Positions 50,314-61,143 of a stretch of DNA of 64,000 nt are shown piece after piece (positions within the stretch are counted from its first letter, which is position 1; each line of letters starts with the position of its first letter). The stretch is from positions 62,001 to 126,000 of the forward strand of contig JAIVFI010000036.1 in NCBI GenBank assembly GCA_025558095.1. Direction: 5' to 3'. The translations under genes and the position numbers were made by a program. The notes beneath the pieces were generated by a model. That model was not told the origin of the DNA. It ran no database searches and saw nothing but the letters and a program-made list of their open reading frames with translations. Origin of the DNA: Hyaloraphidium curvatum. Taxonomy: Eukaryota; Monoblepharomycota; Hyaloraphidiomycetes; Hyaloraphidiales; Hyaloraphidiaceae.

Positions 50314-51858
50314 ATGTCCCTCAAACTCGCCGCGACCGGTGCGCATCGCGTGCTCCACGCGGTTCCCGGCGGAACCTGACGCGCCCCCGCCCCCGGCAGC
50401 GCTGGTCGTTGTCCCGTGGACGCTCGCGTCGGTCCCCGCCCGCCGCCTCCTCGAGTCGCTGGGCCTGCTCCCGCGCGACAAGAAGACGGGGCACTGGAAT
50501 CTCGTACAGGACCTGCTCAATGTGGGCAGACCCGGCGGCCGTAGGGGCGCGGAAACCTAAACGCGTGCCCGCCCGCCGGCAGACAATCATGCGGCGGCTG
50601 CTCGCCTACGCCAACGTGATGCGCCCGTCCGGCGCCGTGCCAAAAAGGAGAGCCCGGATCCACGGCTCGAAGGCCCGCCTCCCGGACGGCCTCGGCTACG
50701 CCACGGCGCTGGTCCCGCGCCGCAAGTTCGACGGCGACCCGCTCGAGGGGCTCGAGGACCCGATACAGGCCGAGATCGTAACGAGCGCCGGTCTGGAGGG
50801 CGTGCCGAAGGACGAGCAGATCGTGGTGCTGAACTTCCACGGGTGAGGTCGCATTTAGCGGATCTGCCGCGAGTTCCCATTCACGACGTCGGGTTCGTTC
50901 CAGAGGAGGCCACACGGTCGGCGACCCGACCCAAGTCCGTCCGACGAACGTAGAATTCGCCAAGCTGTTCAAGACGGCAAAGTGCGTAGCGCCGACCTAT
51001 CGGCTGGCGCCGGCCGAAAAGTACCCGTGCGCGCTGCACGACGCCGTGTCGGCCTACCTCGTGGGTCGCTGGCGAGCGTTTTCTGCCTGCCCCGCCGCTC
51101 ACTTCCTCGCCTTATTGCAGTGGCTCACGGAAACCGAAGGCTACCCGTCCTCCCGCATCGTCGTCGCCGGCATCTCCGCCGGCGGCAACATCGCCGAATC
51201 CCTCGTCCTCTACCTCCTCCAAAATTCCTTGCCGCTCCCCCGCGCCTGCATCCTCTTCACGCCGACCATGGACCTCACCAATTCGTCCCCCTCCCGGCGC
51301 ACGGCCACCAGCTGCATCCTGCCCGGCTGGCCCATCACCAGCGTGCCCGACGACCCGCCCTTCCTGCACCCCTACTCCCCCTCCCTCGCCGCCTCGACCG
51401 ACCCGCTCGTCTCCCCGCTGTTCGCGAAACCGGACCCGAGGCACCCGCCCACCTACCTGCAGACCGGCGACGTCGACCGCCTCCAGGACGAGGTCCTCAT
51501 CCGCTTCGTCCAGCTCGCCACCTCGGGCGTCCCCGCGGCCTGCGAGATCTACGGCGGCGGCACGCACACCGTGTCCAACGAGCTGCGGTTCAACCCGCAG
51601 GCGAGGAGGATCCACGAGCGGGCTGCTGCGTTCGTGAGGGGGGTGTTTTCGGGGGAGGCGGTGGGGGGCACGCTGAGCTTCGTGGATGGGGAGTGCAACG
51701 CGACGGATTTGGAGGGGTTGAAGGGGGCCAGGGAGTGGTTGGTCAGGGACCTGGACGAGTACGCCGGGCACGTGGAGGGGGGCAAGGAGAGGATCCGGAG
51801 GGCCTGGGAGCAGAACGGGTATCTGAAGGTGTGGGAGGCCGCGGTTGGAAGCGGGTGA
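50314..51858 (+). CDS. HSL-family alpha/beta hydrolase
   Basis: Five exons (50314-50338, 50400-50521, 50583-50842, 50904-51060, 51121-51858), all introns 60-61 bp, give 433 aa in phase. The oxyanion motif HGGG is created across the splice at 50842/50904, which supports the model. The nucleophile is in GISAGGN, followed by LVLYLL; the acid is Asp in TGDVDRLQDE and the His in GGGTHTV. This is the hormone-sensitive-lipase/steryl-acetyl-hydrolase-like group of esterases acting on lipid or steroid esters. The short first exon is hydrophobic (LVVVPWTLASV) after splicing and may anchor the protein in membrane. Substrate unknown. Confidence 0.87.
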
Positions 51859-51942
51859 TTGTTGCGGAAGCTTCGGTTTCTGAAGCGAGTAGAAGCGGGG
51901 TCGAGGTGACGTCACACCAACTCACCAACGGCCGAACGGGCG

Positions 51943-52560
51943 ATGGAGGAAGAGCTGGTCCCCGACCTCCCTGCCGAGGTCCTCTACCACATCGCGGAGT
52001 ACCTTCCGCGCCGGAGCGTGCTCGAGTTCGCCCGCGCCTCGCGGGCGACGCTGGGCCTGCTCGCCCCCGTGCTCCCGCAGATGGCCGCGTCCGCGGCCGT
52101 CATCATCGCCACCGAGCTCGTCGGCATCGTCGTCTACGTGTCCACGGGGGTTTGCATCCCCGCGTACACCCTGGGGGTCGCAGGGCTCGGGCTGATCGTG
52201 ATGGGGTATGTGCTGACCAACGCCGTGGTGGGCAACGCGCGCATCGCGCACCTCGGCTCTGCTCCTCTCCGCCTCGCTCTCCCTCCGGAAGCTCCTCTCC
52301 TCCCTCGAATCCTCCCCGCCCTCGCCGGCCGGGAGAGGCTCGCGCGCCGGCTCGCGGCGCACGCGGCCGTGCTGGACCGCATCGCGGACGTCCGCGGCGC
52401 CGGGGCGCGGCTGCTCGGGGCGCCGGTGACGGCCGGGCTGGCGAGGAGGCTGCTGGCGGGGGGGCTGACGGCGGGGTTCGCGGCGTGGACGGTGTTGAGG
52501 GCCACTGGGGTCGCGGTGACGATGCAGTGCGTGTGCCCGTCGCAGGGGGCGGCGGTGTAG
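51943..52560 (+). CDS. Small F-box-like protein with membrane segments
   Basis: 205 aa, intronless. Residues 6-36 (VPDLPAEVLYHIAEYLPRRS then VLEFARASRATLGLL) fit an F-box. They are followed by two or three hydrophobic stretches (SAAVIIATELVGIVVYVSTG, AYTLGVAGLGLIVMGYVL and one near the C-terminus), suggesting a membrane-anchored adaptor. Its ATG is 84 bp after the hydrolase stop, on the same strand. Confidence 0.6.
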   Translation: MEEELVPDLPAEVLYHIAEYLPRRSVLEFARASRATLGLLAPVLPQMAASAAVIIATELVGIVVYVSTGVCIPAYTLGVAGLGLIVMGYVLTNAVVGNARIAHLGSAPLRLALPPEAPLLPRILPALAGRERLARRLAAHAAVLDRIADVRGAGARLLGAPVTAGLARRLLAGGLTAGFAAWTVLRATGVAVTMQCVCPSQGAAV

Positions 52561-52949
52561 CGCGGGTATGGATGGTGGGAGCACGGCGCAATCGGATGCT
52601 ATTTTGGGGGCGACGTGTCCGATCCCGTGAACGCTGGTGGTTCTTTGCTGTCAACGCTCCCGAGCTTGGAAACAGAGTAGTCGGGACACTCCTGCTTGGA
52701 TGCTTTCCAAGTTGCGAGGGGACTTCGGCGCCCCGATGCATTGATCCGCATCATCTACGACTTGATGTCGCAGTAGCGTATGCCCACCTTGCCTGCATGG
52801 CGGGACAACTGACGGAACTGATCGAGCGATCGACCCACGGCCGGGCGAGCAGCGCGTCTGGGAAATGCCGAGAAACTCAACTTCAATAAGCAAATCAATC
52901 GATTAGATTACATTTTTCACTCCATTCCCAGAGCCAGAGCCCGTGTCCA
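52561..52949. other. Intergenic between convergent genes, no gene seen
   Basis: 389 bp of 3' flank of the F-box membrane gene and the chitin deacetylase gene. AT-richer than surroundings near 52890-52920 (AATCAATCGATTAGATTAC), consistent with 3' ends. No motif or open frame of note. Confidence 0.45.
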
Positions 52950-54275
52950 TCACGCCCACCCCGCGGTGCTGCAATCCGCGCCCGTCCAACCCGGCGAGCA
53001 CACGCACGCGCCGGAGACGCACCGCCCTGTGGCCCAGTACACGCCCTGGCCGCAGCCGGTGGGGCAGCCGGCGGCAGCGGAGGTGGTGGATGTGGTCCGG
53101 GAGGTGGTCTGCGTCAAGGAGGTGGCTCTGCGGGTCGTCGAGGAGATGGCGGTCGTCGAGGTCGTCGGGGACGAGAGGGTGGTGCTGGCTGGCTTGGTCG
53201 TCGTGGATGCGGAGGAGGAGGAGACTGAGGAGGTGGCGGAGGTGGCGGAGGTGGAAGACGACGAGGCGGTCGAAGAGGGCGAGGCGCTGGTAGTAGGGCA
53301 CTGAGTCACCGTCGTAGTCTGCGGAGGAATGCACCGTCAGTCAAGCAGTCCGACGAGAGACACGATCGCACGCACCTTGGTGACGTAGACGGTGATTGGC
53401 GAGCCGGTGACAGTGGCACTCGAGGCCGTGCTCATCGCCGAAGAGCTCGCGGCCGTGCTCGTCGAGCTCGCGGTGGCCGTTGTCGAAGAGCCGCCGCCAA
53501 ACATCGACCCCTCCTTGTACGCCTTGGCCCCCGTGCACTCCTCCATCGTCACCAGCGTGTACCCCTTCTTCCTGATCTCCACAATGACGTCCGCTGCGGC
53601 GTCCACCGTCCACGAGTTGATGTCGTGCATCAGCGCGATCGGCCCGCCCTGCGTCCCGGGCGCGGGCAGCGCCTTGGCCCACGACACCATCGCCGCGGCG
53701 GACTGGTCCCGCCAGTCGAACGAGTCCTGGCTCCACACGGAGATCGAGAGGTTGAACTTGCGGACGGCGGCGCCCGTGGGGGCGTCGATCTCGCCGTACG
53801 GCGGGCGCATGGTGGCGGGGCGGCGGGAAATGGCGGAGAAGATGGCAGTTTCGGTGCGGTTGAGCTCGGAGGTGACGGCGGAGGCGGAGATGGTGGGGAG
53901 GTACGGGTGGGTGAAGGTGTGCGAGGCGATCTGTCGCGCGGGGAGCGAAAGGTGAGCGCCTGCAAGGAGACGTCGCGGCAGCAATCTCACCTGATGGCCC
54001 TCGGCAAAGGCGCGGGCGACGACTGCGGGGTAGTCCTGCACGTTCTGGCCGATCACAAAGAAGGTGACGTGCGCGGCGGCGGCCTTGAGAGTGTCGAGCA
54101 GGCGCTCCGTGTGCTGGGCGGGGCCGTCGTCGAAGGTGAGGGCGAAATGCGCGGGGTTGATGCACTGCTTGAAGTCGAAGACGCCGGTGTCGGCCCAGTA
54201 GGCGCGCCGGGCGAGGGGGGCGGCGGCGGCGAGGGGCAGGGCGGCGAGGGCGGCGGCGGCGGCGAGGAGCTTCAT
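52950..54275 (-). CDS. Secreted chitin/polysaccharide deacetylase with Ser/Thr stalk and EGF-like tail
   Basis: Three exons (54275-53991, 53930-53376, 53318-52950) give 402 aa. Signal peptide MKLLAAAAALAALPLAAAAP. The NodB domain has motif 1 TFDDGP (catalytic and metal Asp), motif 2 SHTFTHP (metal His pair, formed at the splice EGHQ|IASH), motif 3 RPPYGEID, and the distal LMHD. These de-N-acetylate chitin to chitosan in the wall. A Ser/Thr-rich stretch follows, probably O-glycosylated, then a Cys-rich end CPTGCGQGVYWATGRC and CSPGWTGADC resembling an EGF-like or small carbohydrate-binding module. No GPI signal is seen. The first intron is 60 bp and stop-free. Confidence 0.9.
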
Positions 54276-54339
54276 CTTCGCGGGTGGTGGTTCGGTCGGA
54301 GTGTGAGTTGATGGCGATTGACGTCCGGGAAGGCCGTGC

Positions 54340-54345
54340 TTTATA
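54340..54345 (-). promoter_or_regulatory. TATA box of the chitin deacetylase gene
   Basis: TATAAA on the minus strand, 65-70 bp upstream of the ATG at 54275. One of few clear TATA boxes in this GC-rich window, consistent with a regulated gene. Confidence 0.55.
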
Positions 54346-54945
54346 CCTCGATGCGCGGTCCGTGTGACGGTACACGAGCGGAGTTTGGAGGGCGGTTACA
54401 CAAGCGACTCCACCGCGCCTGCACCGGACCACGCAGCCGGCTCCGGCCCTCCCGGCCCCAAGCATTCCCCGCACAATCCTTGTGTTTCTGCCTGCCAACG
54501 ACGTTCCATTTCGGTCTTTGAGGAAGCGTGAGGGGCACGAAGTTATTGCGCCGTAGCGGGTCGGATACACGGCAAGCTACCAATTGCAGAGTCAGAATCT
54601 ACTGCCACTGACTAACCAGGCACACGACATGCCGCCCATTAATGGCAGCCGACAGGGCCCTCTCCTGGTGCCTGATGTGTCCGACTTCGCGCCTCCAAAG
54701 CGCGTGCAGCGCCGCATGGGCAGCTTCGGGAGTCCCCCGTTGCCTCAACCGTGGATCACCCCACGGCTGCGGGTCGCTTTCGTTGCTCTCGTCGCTGCGA
54801 GGCAGTTGGCGGTCAAATTCGGCCGCGGGCACCGCGCGGCAAGCCCACCTGTCTATGTCCGAAATGGATGGTATGTCGTCGTCCGAGATGGAGTTGGCGT
54901 TGGCAAGGGGAACCTCGCTGGTCTCTACGTGGCGCATTCCTTCGT
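54346..54945. other. Region upstream of chitin deacetylase, with an uncertain small frame
   Basis: A minus-strand frame at 54937-54599 begins with ATG (MRHVETSEVPLANANSISDD) just after the BTB stop and encodes 112 acidic residues with no known motif. It may be a small gene or an unspliced continuation of the BTB transcript. Nothing else was seen. Confidence 0.25.
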
Positions 54946-55722
54946 CTAGTTCACCGCCGCTGTGGATCCCAGATGAAGGAACTGAGGGCTTTTTGCGTTA
55001 CGAGGAGGAGGTGCAACCCACCCGTCCGAAGAAGCGTCCGAATCGTCGTCCCCGAGGTACATGCCCACACGGTTGTCCTTGTTGCCAAAAGCTTCGCTCG
55101 TGCAGAGCCGCGCCCTGCTGTAGAACTCCCCGAACGCGCCCTTCATGTCGTCCATGCGCGCCTTCAGGATCTCGCATGCCACTTCCGGCGCGACGGCGGA
55201 CACGAGCCCGGAAGCACACTCGAACGGGCCCTGCCTGGCGGCCCGCAGCTTTTTCTTCAGGACGGCCAGCGTCCTGTGCAGGTTGTGCTCCGCGGCGACG
55301 GCCAGGAGCTCCGCTGCCTTCCTCGGAAACCCGCGTAGCTGCGACGCGGGGCCGAGGAGCACCCGGTCGGCCTCCTCGGGAAGATCGGCGACGCCGTACT
55401 TGTCGGCTACCTCGAGCAAGGCTCGAAGCTCTGCGTGGCCGAGATCCTCCATCCTGAAGGCGGGGTCGCGGTACATGAACCTGAGCATGAGGAGGACCAC
55501 CGGAGCCTCATCCTCAGGAAGGGTGCACCGGCCCGAGCGGCCGTCCTTGAAAGAGCCCCCGGCTGCGGCGGCAAAGAAGGGCGAGAAGCGGGAGAGGAAG
55601 ACGCGGTGCACGCGGAACTCGGCTGCGGCGGGTCCGCTGCCGACGACCAGCGTGAAGTCCGGGTGGCAGCCGGGCACGGAGAGGAAGGCCGGAGCAGCGT
55701 CGGATGCCGGGACCGGTTCCAT
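54946..55722 (-). CDS. BTB/POZ domain protein
   Basis: Starts at ATG 55722 (MEPVPASD; the frame is open upstream without a better start), 258 aa, intronless. The BTB fold is clear: HPDFTLVVGSGPAAAEFRVH then RVFLSRFSPFFAAAAGGSFK, LPEDEAPVVLLMLRFMY and LRALLEVADKYGVADL. A BACK-like helical region and an acidic end follow. BTB proteins of this build often act as Cullin-3 substrate adaptors, which here is inference. It is the third kind of ubiquitin-ligase adaptor in the window besides F-box and RING proteins. Confidence 0.85.
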   Translation of the reverse strand: MEPVPASDAAPAFLSVPGCHPDFTLVVGSGPAAAEFRVHRVFLSRFSPFFAAAAGGSFKDGRSGRCTLPEDEAPVVLLMLRFMYRDPAFRMEDLGHAELRALLEVADKYGVADLPEEADRVLLGPASQLRGFPRKAAELLAVAAEHNLHRTLAVLKKKLRAARQGPFECASGLVSAVAPEVACEILKARMDDMKGAFGEFYSRARLCTSEAFGNKDNRVGMYLGDDDSDASSDGWVAPPPRNAKSPQFLHLGSTAAVN

Positions 55723-55989
55723 CGCGTTTTGGGAAGCGAGCGGCAGAAAGGGGTTGAGAGGGGTTGAGAGCTCCGCGAGGGGGGACGACACCCACCTCCG
55801 CGTCCGGTGCCGCAATCGACTTCTCCACTATCGAAGCTGCGATGAGAAAGCCCTGTCTCCGACATCTGTGCATCGGAGGCCTCCCGATGCGTTTCCGAAT
55901 AGGGACCGTGCACTTGATTGATTCACGGGTCCAGACCCGCTGCGCGTTTCACGCAACCTGCTCCTACGACGACCTGAGCGGCATTCAAG

Positions 55990-57115
55990 ATGATGTCCGC
56001 CGAAGGAGCTCCGGGCACCGAACTCGAGGGCGCCCGCTCCGAAACTGCCGATCGCATCGCCGACCGAGAGCGCGCGCTCGCTGGAGGACATGGGCGTGGA
56101 GGTGAGTCCGCGTCCGCGCCGTCCCACCGCGGGCCCTGACCGCCGCCACCCGGAACCCAGGCGTTCTTCGCACGGCCGGCCCCCCGCGCGAAGAACGCGC
56201 AGACAGCCTGCTGGCCGCGGAGATCGGCGCCATCCGCGAGGACGCCCGCGCCGCGCTGGAGCAAGCGCGCAAGGCGCTCGAGGAGGGGCGCGCCGCCCGC
56301 GAGGAGGCCGTCGCCGCCCGTTCGCACGCGCTCGCAGGCACCGGGTCGGCCGAATCGGACGGCCCAGGAGGTGCCGCGGGCGGTCCCACGATCCCGTCTG
56401 CCGCTCCGCCCGGCCAAGCCGCCGGAATCGATGGACCGGAAGCCGACGCCCAAGCCGAAGATCACGAGGCCGATCCTCCCCCGTATGACGATGAAGGAGA
56501 AATCATGTTGGCGGAGGCCGTGACGGTACGACTGCTTGTTTCCCCGGATCGGAGCGGATTGCTCACGCGATGCAGACGCTGCACGCCTACACCGAGGCCG
56601 TGGCCGAACGCGCCCTTGTCGAGACGGCCCTGCGACACTGCAGCCTCGGTCGTCCCGAAACGGACTACGCCGCCAACGCCCACGTGGCCGAGCTCAGGGA
56701 CAACCACATACCCCGGCTCAGCCGCCAGTTCCTGGAAATGGTCCCGGCGGGGCAGCGCGGGATCGCGCTCGAGATCCTGCGCGAGGTCAGGGAGCACGCC
56801 GAGAAGCTGGGCGAGGCCAAGGGGTTCATGGTCTGCATGCCCGTGACGATCCGCGGGGCCGCCGAGGAAGAGGGCCCGGCGGCGGGGGATGCTATGCTGC
56901 GGGCTGCCGCGGCCGTGCAGATGGCCATCAACGTCGAGGGCGCGGCGGTCGACCGGATCATCACCATCGGCATCGCCCGGATCGCCACGACCGTCAGGTC
57001 CGCGGAGGATGTTGTGCACGATGCGATCAATTTCGCAGTAGTGCTGCTGAGCATCATGAAGCGGCGCGATGAAGGCGACGGCGACGGCAACAGCGACGGC
57101 AGTGAGAGCAACTGA
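55990..57115 (+). CDS. Unrecognised coiled-coil protein
   Basis: Three exons (55990-56101, 56161-56525, 56576-57115; introns of 59 and 50 bp) give 338 aa in phase. The N-terminal half is Ala/Glu/Arg-rich and strongly heptad-like (EDARAALEQARKALEEGRAA), a likely coiled coil. A Pro/Gly linker follows, then a helical domain (TLHAYTEAVAERALVETALR, LSRQFLEMVPAGQRGIALEI, INVEGAAVDRIITIGIARIA) and a charged end. I do not recognise the family. Confidence 0.65.
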
Positions 57116-57928
57116 GGCAAATGGAAGAAGAAGGCTCGGGCATGCAATGAGGGCATGTCTGGCTGCTGAGCAAGGAATGAGCCGACCGAACACATCCCTA
57201 CAGCGCGGTCCTCCGGTAGCATTGGAAGCCAATCATGTAATCATCAAACGTGCAGCTGATAAGGCCCATGGAAGCGGTCGGCAAAGGCCGGAGGGGTATA
57301 GTGGTGATCTCGTGGTTCGCCCGTCCCGCGTACTCAACAGTTGAATGAGACGGGTGGGGCAACGGCCGTAGATACTGGCGTAGAACGAGACCGTGGGGGC
57401 AAGCCATCGCAAAGGGAGACAGAGAAGTAGCAGCAGAGCGTGAAATGGGATCGTTAGGGTCCACCTGACGGGTCCACTTCCGCCCATCACTGTTCTCTTG
57501 CGGCTCCGCTGGCCCCGCGCCCGCCTGGAATGCGAAACGGGGCCCGATTCCAGAGGAACTCGGCGTAGCCGAAGCATAGGTGGGCCCGTGCCTGGCCGTA
57601 GCCTGGACTCCTGGCGGCGCGATTCGGTGCGGCACGCGATGCCCATGCGGCCGCACTAGCCGCCCGGGCGCATAGCTCGGAATGTTCCGGGGTCCGTAAT
57701 GAATTGCCGCGTGAAACGTCGGCCTTTCATAGTTGACATGTTCGTCTTTGCCGACTGTAGCGTATCTGGATTTTGAAGGACCCGAATCGTCTCTCGCCGC
57801 GCGAATCGGTGCAAAGCGGGTCAGCCAGGCGGGCGGGGTGGGTGGCCGGTGGTGGAATTGCACCGCAAGTCAGCTGATCGCCTCCATACGGCCACGACAG
57901 TCTCACAAGCGCCCCGGCGCCTCCCGCG
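57116..57928. other. Intergenic, no confident gene
   Basis: 813 bp with lower GC than the flanking genes. A minus-strand open frame (~57863-57198) is long but starts with GTG, lacks motifs and does not follow local codon bias, so it is not called. The 3' end of the coiled-coil gene lies at the left. Confidence 0.35.
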
Positions 57929-58831
57929 ATGCACACGCGCCTGATCATTATCGCCAGCACTGCCGTGCTACTGTCAGCCCTTCTTGGCGCGGCCGGGAGG
58001 TTGGGCCGCGGCTGCGATCCATTTGCGATGCCATGCTGAAGGAATGCCTCCCACGCGCAGCCCCGTCGAGACCGGCGCCGCATCGGCCGTTTTCAAGCGC
58101 TCCTGCGGCGAGTGTGTCGCAACTTCACAGTTCTGGTTCGCGCTCCTGCCGCGGTCCGTCTTCAGCCGATGGTTGATCATCACGCCGTCCTTCCCGACAC
58201 GCTCTACAGCGAGTTCACCTACCCCGGAGCCCCCGAAGGCCACGTAGCATGCGTCACATATAGTTCCTACCGCGAACTGTACCGCCGCTACGCGCCACCC
58301 CAACCGCCGGCCGCCGTCCTGGGGCAGCCCGACCTCCAGGCAGTGATCACCAACGGCGCGACCCTGTCGAGTAACGGCGAGAGAGTCGTGGCCGGCAGCT
58401 TCCAGACCCCTGCCAGCGGCAGGCTCAGGGTCGTTTCCGTCTCGATCATCGTCGGGATGGATTCGGCGGCCGGCCCTTCGCACACCGTGACCGGCCGTGG
58501 CTTCATCTCCCCCATCGGCGGCGGCACCCCTTCCATCGTCGGGGCCCTGACGACCTTCCCCCTATCGTTCACGGGCAGCGGGCCCAGCGTCTACACTCTG
58601 GAGGCGAGCCCCCCGATCACCCTTGATCCGTCGACGTCGTACTGGATGGGGGTGGATTTCGACGACACCACCTATGCGGCCTATTTCTACCAGGGCACAG
58701 CCGATCCGGCCGGACTCAACGATTCCGGCTACTCCTTCACCGGGTGCAGGGTATCGACCAACGGAGGATCGTCGTGGTCCAATTTTGGCACAACCTTCTG
58801 CCGCGTCGGGTTCCAGCTCCTCGCCGTCTGA
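57929..58831 (+). CDS. Secreted protein with a bacterial choice-of-anchor-like beta domain
   Basis: The ATG at 57929 opens a signal peptide (MHTRLIIIASTAVLLSALLG). A 42-bp intron (58000-58041, GTTGGG...CTGAAG) would bring it into frame with the main domain; a plain start at the Met at ~58169 is the alternative. The domain FQTPASGRLRVVSVSIIVGM, then PLSFTGSGPSVYTLEASPPI, DPSTSYWMGVDFDDTTYAAY and FCRVGFQLLAV resembles the exported choice-of-anchor R proteins of bacteria (from memory). Function unknown; probably extracellular. The first-exon model is tentative. Confidence 0.5.
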
Positions 58832-59071
58832 ATGAGGTGCTGCTGAGGAGCTACATGGTGCATCAATAGCAGTTTTGTGGCGCTTCGTTGACTTGACGAG
58901 GTGAATTGGGCGAGTCTTGTATATCTATCTTGCCGTTGGGGTCGACCACTTGTGAGACAACCAGAGTTGGGGGACGACTGAATCCCGCGAGAGCTCTACG
59001 CGTGAATATAGTCTCTTTCTCTTATTCGATGGAATGAAATTGCTGCTATCGTTCGGTCCCTGCCGCCTCTC

Positions 59072-60100
59072 ATGTCGACTCTCTCGCCCCCAGCCAGGGC
59101 TTGCGTCACAGCGCGCAGGCGCCGGTCCCCAAACACAGTCGCCCTCCGAGAATCGCAACGCCGGACAAAGGTTTCGGCACGCTCGCTCACGGGCCTTTCT
59201 CCGCCTGTCCCCCCGGCCGGTTTTTGGAGCTGTGCCAGCATGCCCGGAGGTAGAGGTCGCATGGCGCCGGGCGCCAGCTCTGCCCCCCGCAGAAAGTCCG
59301 CGCCGCCAAAGAAGCCGACCGACTACCCTCCTGCGGAACGCAAAGTTCTGGTATTTGCCGACGTCCGCCCTCCGGCCGCCGCCGACGCCGTCGCTGAGGT
59401 CTTCCTGTTCCCAATACGGGTCTATGGGAGCCTCCTCCGCTCGCTGCTGGGCATGGGATCGAATTCGAACGTTTCTCTTCCCGCGGGCTCCTTGGTCGTC
59501 ACAAACCCTGCCGCCACCTCGGCATTCAAGTTCCCCCCCGGCCACCCCGTGATGAGCAACGCGTACGTGCTGCATCCGCTTTCGAAGGACCGGTACATTC
59601 CGGCCGCCGCGTTCCACAGGGCCTTATTCGAGGAGAAGGTCTCGGAACTCATCACGCTGCTCGCGGCGCTCGGAGCTACCCGGGTCAGGGTGGCCGCGAA
59701 GCAGGGGTACAACAGCGCTGGCGGAATCAGCATCGGCATCTCCACGCCAAGAGGAGACCCTGCTGCCGGACAGCAAACCAAAAGCTCGAATTCGTCTTTG
59801 GCCATCTTCGAGGAGAGGTTCACTCCAAAGGGCTCGGCCAAGGTGCCTTCGAAGCTCTTGTGGTTCGAACACGAGCCGACGTGGAAGCACCTGGCCCAGC
59901 GGAGGATGAAGTACAAAACGACGACCTTCCAGGCCGAGCTCCGGTACGAGGACAGCTACGGGATCGACCGTAACCTGAAGGCGGGACTGAAAGGATTCGG
60001 GATCGAGTTTGGGCAGAACTTCACCGACTTCCAAACCACGGTATGGGAGTTCGAAGGAGAGTTTTCGGAACTGAAGAAGGAGGACTGCACCGTGATGTGA
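59072..60100 (+). CDS. Unrecognised protein with C-terminal CaaX box
   Basis: 342 aa from ATG 59072, or ~286 aa from the Met at 59240 (MPGGRGRMAP), which is the likelier start because the first 56 residues are low-complexity. The conserved-looking core is SNAYVLHPLSKDRYIPAAAF, EEKVSELITLLAALGATRVR, then WFEHEPTWKHLAQRRM and LKGFGIEFGQNF. No family recognised. The last four residues, CTVM, form a CaaX box, so farnesylation and membrane attachment are plausible. Confidence 0.6.
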   Translation: MSTLSPPARACVTARRRRSPNTVALRESQRRTKVSARSLTGLSPPVPPAGFWSCASMPGGRGRMAPGASSAPRRKSAPPKKPTDYPPAERKVLVFADVRPPAAADAVAEVFLFPIRVYGSLLRSLLGMGSNSNVSLPAGSLVVTNPAATSAFKFPPGHPVMSNAYVLHPLSKDRYIPAAAFHRALFEEKVSELITLLAALGATRVRVAAKQGYNSAGGISIGISTPRGDPAAGQQTKSSNSSLAIFEERFTPKGSAKVPSKLLWFEHEPTWKHLAQRRMKYKTTTFQAELRYEDSYGIDRNLKAGLKGFGIEFGQNFTDFQTTVWEFEGEFSELKKEDCTVM

Positions 60101-60126
60101 CACTGTCTGTTTCAATGGGCATGGAA

Positions 60127-61143
60127 TCACATCTTGGCCTCCTTCTTCGCCGCGACATCCTCCCTCGCCTTGGCATACCGGTCGTAGAACGACTGGTCAT
60201 ACATCTCCAACGGCGTCCGCCGCACCTCGGCGTCCAGCCACTCCGCGTCCTCGCCCACCAGGATTCTCCAATCCCCGCGCCGCACGCCGTTGAGGATAAT
60301 GGCAGCGGCCTGGTCCGGCGTCAGCCCCGACTTCTCAAAGTCCTCCATGGTCTTCTTGGAAACCCTGTTGCCGTACGCCTTGGCGGTGTTCTCGACGATC
60401 CTGGTGCCCACGTGGCCGGGCATGACGATCGCGGCCTTGACGTGCGGAGCGTTGATGCGGAAGTCCACGATCAGCGCCTCGGTGAACGCCTTCACGGCTG
60501 CCTTGGCCGCGCTGTAGCTCGTATGCGGAAAGATATCGTGGCCGTGGGAATGGTAGATGGCGTTGATCGAGGCCGTGTTGATTATGCGCCCGGCGGGGGA
60601 GGCGACGACCAGGGGGAGGAAGGTGCGGCACCCATAGTAGACGCCGTACCAATTGACGGCAAAGGTCCGTTCCCATTGCTCGCGCGAGGTCTTGTCCGTG
60701 AAGAAGCTGGTCGGCGGAGATCCCGCGGGAGACAGTCCATTCACGTTTCGCCAGCACATCGTGGACACCGAGAACCGTGGTCAGAAGACTTCGGACCCTC
60801 GAGACAACGATGCCGCCCACCTCCAACCCGCAGCAACACCCGCATTGTTGAAAATCAGGTCCACCTTGGACGCACGGTGCTTCGACACCACCTCGTCCCG
60901 AAACCTCTGCCAATCGCTCTCCTTCGCGACATCGCAGCCGTGTCCCGTCACGAGCACCCCATTCGGCGCGACCTCCATGGCTGCCTTCGCCGTTGCCTCG
61001 GCCGCAGCGGGGTCCAGGTCGCACGTGGCGACGGAGCATCCGTCCCGCGCGAGGGCGAGGACCAGGGAGCGACCCATCCCCGAAGCACCGCCGGTAACCA
61101 CCGCGAGCTTGCCGGAGAACGAGTACGGGGCCGGGGAAGACAT
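60127..61143 (-). CDS. Short-chain dehydrogenase/reductase
   Basis: Two exons (61143-60821, 60706-60127; 114-bp intron, phase 2) give 300 aa. NAD(P)-binding TGGASGMG near the N-terminus, CDL at the end of strand 2, NNAG, catalytic Ser in NTASINAIY and the YSAAK Tyr/Lys pair make it a classical SDR. HVGTRIVENTAKAYGNRV and the Lys-rich end (VAAKKEAKM) follow. Substrate unknown. It shares a 192-bp upstream gap with the divergent sulfite oxidase-like gene. Confidence 0.88.

Noticed and set aside
57198-57863. Minus-strand frame of 221 codons
   Set aside because: Begins with GTG, no recognisable domain, base composition unlike neighbouring genes.
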